Shown in pieces: positions 61,198 through 64,000 of a stretch of DNA of 64,000 bases. The notes beneath the pieces were generated by a model that was not told the origin of the DNA, searched no databases, and saw only the letters and a program-made list of their open reading frames with translations. The position numbers and the translations under genes were made by a program. Numbering within the stretch: the first letter of the stretch is position 1; each line of letters begins with the position of its first letter. Source of the DNA: Sphingobacterium haloxyli (GTDB taxonomy: Bacteria; Bacteroidota; Bacteroidia; Sphingobacteriales; Sphingobacteriaceae); contig NZ_PVBQ01000003.1 in the NCBI RefSeq assembly GCF_002980525.1, positions 310,001 through 374,000 of the forward strand, given 5' to 3'.

Positions 61198-61956
61198 ATG
61201 AATAATGTAGAACGTCATCAGTTTATCATCAAGCAGATTGAGAAAAATGGCCATGTTTCTGTCGTTGATTTATGTGAAGAGTTGAAAGTCTCCTCCGTTA
61301 CTATCCGTAAAGACCTACAGTTTTTGGAAGACGAAGGGATAGTCTTCCGGACGCACGGTGGGGCAACCAATGTAAACCCGTACCAGAAGGATCGTTCTAT
61401 AAACGAAAAAGCACTATTACATTCGGATGCTAAAAAATGTATTGGGATAACGGCTGCGAAATTGGTCGAACCGAACGATTCCATAATTATTGCCTCTGGC
61501 ACGACGATGCAATATTTTGCCAAGGAAATTGTACCTCAAGAACGTCTAACAGTGATTACGTCGGCCATCAATGTGACGATGGAACTCATTAAGCACGAAA
61601 GTATTGATATCATTCAGTTAGGAGGACCTATAAGGAAGACGTCTTCCTCTATTACTGGGCGTTATGCAGAAGATTTATTAAGTGATTTTTTCTGCTCTAA
61701 GTTATTTCTTGGCGTAGACGGTATTGATGCAGAATTTGGTATTACCACGACAAGCGCGCAAGAAGCGCTGTTGAATCGCAGAATGATGGAATCGGCGCAC
61801 AAGGTGATTATTTTGGCGGACGCTTCTAAGTTTGATAGAAAGAGCTTGGGCAAGATTTCTTCCTTGTCAAAAGTAGATATGATTATAAGCGACAGTATAC
61901 CTGTTAAATACCAGCAATTATGTGACAACCTGGGGATTGAATATAAAACATGTTAA
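61198..61956 (+). CDS. glpR: DeoR/GlpR family transcriptional regulator
   Basis: 252 residues from the ATG at 61198 (MNNVERHQF); a TTG at 61177 would add an unlike N-terminus. The DeoR helix-turn-helix is RHQFIIKQIEKNGHVSVVDLCEELKVSSVTIRKDLQFLEDEGIVFRTHGGA (about 5-55). The DeoR sugar-binding (isomerase-like) domain follows, with GTTMQYFAKEI and FLGVDGID. It is divergent from glpD, so most likely the repressor of the glp operon, relieved by glycerol-3-phosphate. It is assigned as GlpR by position. Confidence 0.85.
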   Translation: MNNVERHQFIIKQIEKNGHVSVVDLCEELKVSSVTIRKDLQFLEDEGIVFRTHGGATNVNPYQKDRSINEKALLHSDAKKCIGITAAKLVEPNDSIIIASGTTMQYFAKEIVPQERLTVITSAINVTMELIKHESIDIIQLGGPIRKTSSSITGRYAEDLLSDFFCSKLFLGVDGIDAEFGITTTSAQEALLNRRMMESAHKVIILADASKFDRKSLGKISSLSKVDMIISDSIPVKYQQLCDNLGIEYKTC

Positions 61957-62018
61957 ATTCGAAGGTTCAACTAAACTGCTAACCTTTTGGTTATTTTCTG
62001 GTCGGCTGGAGGAGAAGC

Positions 62019-63278
62019 TTAGCTACTCGCTTTCTTCATCTGTGCTTCCAGTATCCCGTCGATGACAATGCTGATGTTTCCCAGTAAACTTGCATCGCGC
62101 CTTAGTTCCGAGAGCGTGACTTTCGTGTCTTCTCGAATCTTCGCCATGCTATACGTGTTGATCGATTGGATAATTGGGATAGTAATGTACTGCTTGGCCT
62201 CTGCAATTTTCCCGCCGAGTATGATTACTTCCGGATTGAATAGCTGTATAAGGGTGGCAATACCTTTGCCCAAGCTGTTTCCTAGTCTGGACAACATGCT
62301 TATTGCGAATTGGTCGCCCTGATTAGCGGCTTCTATAACGATATGCGGCTCTATTTCGTTGATTTCTTGCCCCGATAAGCGGTTTAGTAGCGAGTGCTGT
62401 CCCGACCTGATTCCTTCTTTTACCATTCTGGCAAGGGCGATTCCAGAAGCTACGGTCTCCAGACAGCCTCGTTTGCCGCAGTAGCACAAGGCGCCGTCGT
62501 CCACAAAAGGCATGTGGCCGATCTCACCGGAAAACCCCTTGGCTCCTTTTCTGACTTTTCCATCCATGATAATGCCTAAGCCAATCCCCCAGTCCAGTAA
62601 TACGACCAGTGCGTCTTTTCGGTCTTTGGCTAATCCGTGACGAGATTCGGCAATGGTAGCCGATTTAACGTCGTTCTCTATAAATACCGGATAGGGAAAC
62701 ATCTGTTCGAGATTCTCTTTCAAGTTAAAATCCCCTTCGGAAAGGTAGGTGTAATTGATATATTCCTCACTACTGATCAGACCGGGCATACTCATTCCGA
62801 TTCCAAGTATTTTGCTGGTATCAACGTTCAAATCCCGGATCAGCGCGTCAATAAAATCTCGAATCGTATTTAGGGCGGATATATCTTTGGAAATGGAAAG
62901 CGGTAGTTGTCTAATGCCACCAATGTTATTGTTATTGTTGTCAAAAATGGCTGCTCGTACGTGGAACCGCTCCATATCTATGCTTACAACATAGTAACAG
63001 CCATCCTTCAATCCATAGAGATCGGGTTTTCTTCCGCCGACAGACATACCCTTTCCTTTTTTTTCTATTAGGTCAAGATCAGTAAGTTCCGCCACCAGAC
63101 CTTGGCACGTAGGATGGCTTATACCAAGTTTTGTAAATAGTTCTAGTATAGAGGACGGACCATTTTCGTATAACTGTTTTATTAAATTGATTTTTTGAGC
63201 ATATTTTTTCCGGTCGACATTCCCCATGTCAACAATGTCCTGATCGATAGTGCCAAGTAAAGGGTCGGTTGGTGACAT
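62019..63278 (-). CDS. ROK family transcriptional regulator / sugar kinase-like
   Basis: 419 residues. An N-terminal winged helix (about 25-85: KKYAQKINLIKQLYENGPSSILELFTKLGISHPTCQGLVAELTDLDLIEKKGKG) precedes a ROK domain. VVSIDMERFHVRAAIFDN is the phosphate-1 motif, and GHMPFVDDGALCYCGKRGCLETVASG (about 258-283) the zinc-binding Cys-rich motif. NagC/Mlc-like regulators of this shape bind a sugar. It is divergent from the truncated Gfo/Idh gene at the window end and may control it. An ATG 17 codons in is an alternative start. Confidence 0.9.
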   Translation of the reverse strand: MSPTDPLLGTIDQDIVDMGNVDRKKYAQKINLIKQLYENGPSSILELFTKLGISHPTCQGLVAELTDLDLIEKKGKGMSVGGRKPDLYGLKDGCYYVVSIDMERFHVRAAIFDNNNNNIGGIRQLPLSISKDISALNTIRDFIDALIRDLNVDTSKILGIGMSMPGLISSEEYINYTYLSEGDFNLKENLEQMFPYPVFIENDVKSATIAESRHGLAKDRKDALVVLLDWGIGLGIIMDGKVRKGAKGFSGEIGHMPFVDDGALCYCGKRGCLETVASGIALARMVKEGIRSGQHSLLNRLSGQEINEIEPHIVIEAANQGDQFAISMLSRLGNSLGKGIATLIQLFNPEVIILGGKIAEAKQYITIPIIQSINTYSMAKIREDTKVTLSELRRDASLLGNISIVIDGILEAQMKKASS

Positions 63279-63591
63279 TTGATATACATTAAAAGCTGAG
63301 TTCTTTGAAATTTTTAATAAAGATAATTTTTATTTTTAAATTTTATACTAATTAGGTGATTTTTTTAAAAAAAATAATTGATGTTTTTGTTTTAGTGAAG
63401 AAAATAGTATAATTTGGCTTTTAAGAAATAGAGCAAGAGGATAAGCGTGAAGTTAATTTTTAGCTTGGTCAGAAAGACATATCTATGGCGAGGGGTCGTT
63501 ATATCAGTGTCGTGAAATTGGAGAATTCATAATATAGCGGTATCTCAAATCATAAAGAATATTTAAAACCTAATTTAATCAATAAACAAGC
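63279..63591. other. 313-base AT-rich divergent spacer
   Basis: No gene. The left half is extremely AT-rich (63300-63380). It contains a probable plus-strand promoter (63386-63416) and about 170 bases of potential leader before the Gfo/Idh ATG. No clear sugar-regulator palindrome found by eye. Confidence 0.5.
63386..63416 (+). promoter_or_regulatory. Promoter for the Gfo/Idh gene
   Basis: TTTG at 63386-63389 and ATAATTTG at 63409-63416 (one or two mismatches to TAnnTTTG) separated by 19 bases. Correct spacing but a weak -7 box. Confidence 0.35.
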
Positions 63592-64000
63592 ATGAGTGAA
63601 AACAAAACATCAAGACGTAATTTTCTGAAGAAGACGTTGATTGGTGCGGCAGCTTTTACCATTGTGCCCAGACACGTGCTCGGCGGTAACGGTTTTCTCG
63701 CGCCTAGTGACCATTTAACGAAAGGAGTAATCGGTGTAGGATCCATGGGAAGGGGGCATTTCAAATATGCGGGTACAAAAACGGTAGCCATTTGTGACGT
63801 AGACACTAGACACTTAGCCATAGCACAAAAAGCTCTTGGAGGAGGAGTAAAAGAGCATCACGACTTTCGCGAATTGATCCAAAACTCAGAAGTAGATATT
63901 GTACATATCGCGACACCGCCACATTGGCATGGGATCATGGCCGTAGAAGCTGCTCGCTCTGGTAAAGATATCTGGTGTGAAAAGCCTATGACGCGGACTA
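63592..64000 (+). CDS. Gfo/Idh/MocA family oxidoreductase with Tat signal (truncated by window end)
   Basis: The first 136 residues are present; the frame is open at the window edge. MSENKTSRRNFLKKTLIGAAAFTIVPRHVLG is a twin-arginine signal (SRRNFLKK), so the enzyme is exported. The NAD-binding fold starts LTKGVIGVGSMGRGHFKYAG, followed by VAICDVDT, the VDIVHIATPPHWHGIMAVEAA segment and WCEKPMTRT at the edge (EKP motif). Substrate unknown. It is the third Gfo/Idh member of the window and the second with a Tat signal. The ROK regulator is divergent to it. Confidence 0.9.
   Translation, partial: MSENKTSRRNFLKKTLIGAAAFTIVPRHVLGGNGFLAPSDHLTKGVIGVGSMGRGHFKYAGTKTVAICDVDTRHLAIAQKALGGGVKEHHDFRELIQNSEVDIVHIATPPHWHGIMAVEAARSGKDIWCEKPMTRT

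Noticed and set aside
1..64000. CRISPR arrays, tRNA/rRNA genes, insertion sequences, prophage genes
   Set aside because: Looked for regular short repeats, T-loop motifs, transposase signatures and phage genes; none supported.

Overview
The window is a contiguous stretch of chromosome from a Bacteroidota bacterium, most likely family Sphingobacteriaceae (Sphingobacterium/Parapedobacter/Olivibacter-like). The evidence is the BamA-OmpH-OmpH block, the TTG-started infC in a thrS-infC-rpmI-rplT operon, a RemB/Wzi-like outer-membrane protein, promoters of the Bacteroidota type (TTTG near -33 and TAnnTTTG near -7), and few clear Shine-Dalgarno sequences. I see no rRNA, tRNA, insertion sequence, integrase or CRISPR array. 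Nearly all of it is core genome.

Layout. 0-2.5 kb: nadC, plsY and an M48 lipoprotein protease. 2.5-8.5 kb (minus strand): a PolX-like HHH/PHP protein, a type II NADH dehydrogenase, a [2Fe-2S] ferredoxin / ferredoxin-NADP reductase / MarR operon, and an acyl-ACP desaturase. 8.7-18 kb: sufS-sufE, murI, a RemB/Wzi-like barrel, aroQ, lgt, an M42 peptidase, a DUF3467 protein, a GNAT-nitrilase fusion and a thioesterase. 18-22.7 kb: a DUF819 membrane protein, two tandem Gfo/Idh/MocA oxidoreductases and queE. 22.9-26.1 kb: thrS-infC-rpmI-rplT. 26.3-32.7 kb (minus): an envelope operon reading CBS protein, nadK, uppS, bamA, ompH, ompH. 32.9-34.7 kb: an acyltransferase pair resembling the GlsA/GlsB glycine-lipid enzymes. 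34.7-36.8 kb: YqeY, an SDR and ubiE. 37.4-40.8 kb: dnaB, a small secreted protein and metA (Glu111, so probably acetyl-CoA using).

40.9-46.9 kb is the least ordinary part. A 590-base gene-poor spacer leads into a 49-residue basic peptide ORF, a divergent LpxL-fold acyltransferase-like protein in which Arg replaces the catalytic acid, a membrane LytS-type histidine kinase and a LytTR response regulator. A DUF485 protein and an ActP-like Na+/solute symporter with a large extra loop follow. Peptide + processing-type enzyme + kinase + LytTR regulator is formally the layout of an agr-type peptide signalling locus. This is the best candidate in the window for an undescribed system, but it remains a hypothesis.

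47-54.8 kb: a DUF2853 protein, an M3 peptidase, a TetR regulator, fabV, asnA, an IscA-type carrier, an IscS-type desulfurase and a 48-residue conserved-looking small ORF. 54.8-62 kb holds a complete glycerol / glycerol-3-phosphate regulon: glpD-glpK-glpF-glpQ-glpT on the minus strand, a divergent DeoR-type glpR, and a matching inverted repeat between glpD and glpR. The window ends with a ROK regulator divergent from a truncated, Tat-exported Gfo/Idh/MocA oxidoreductase.
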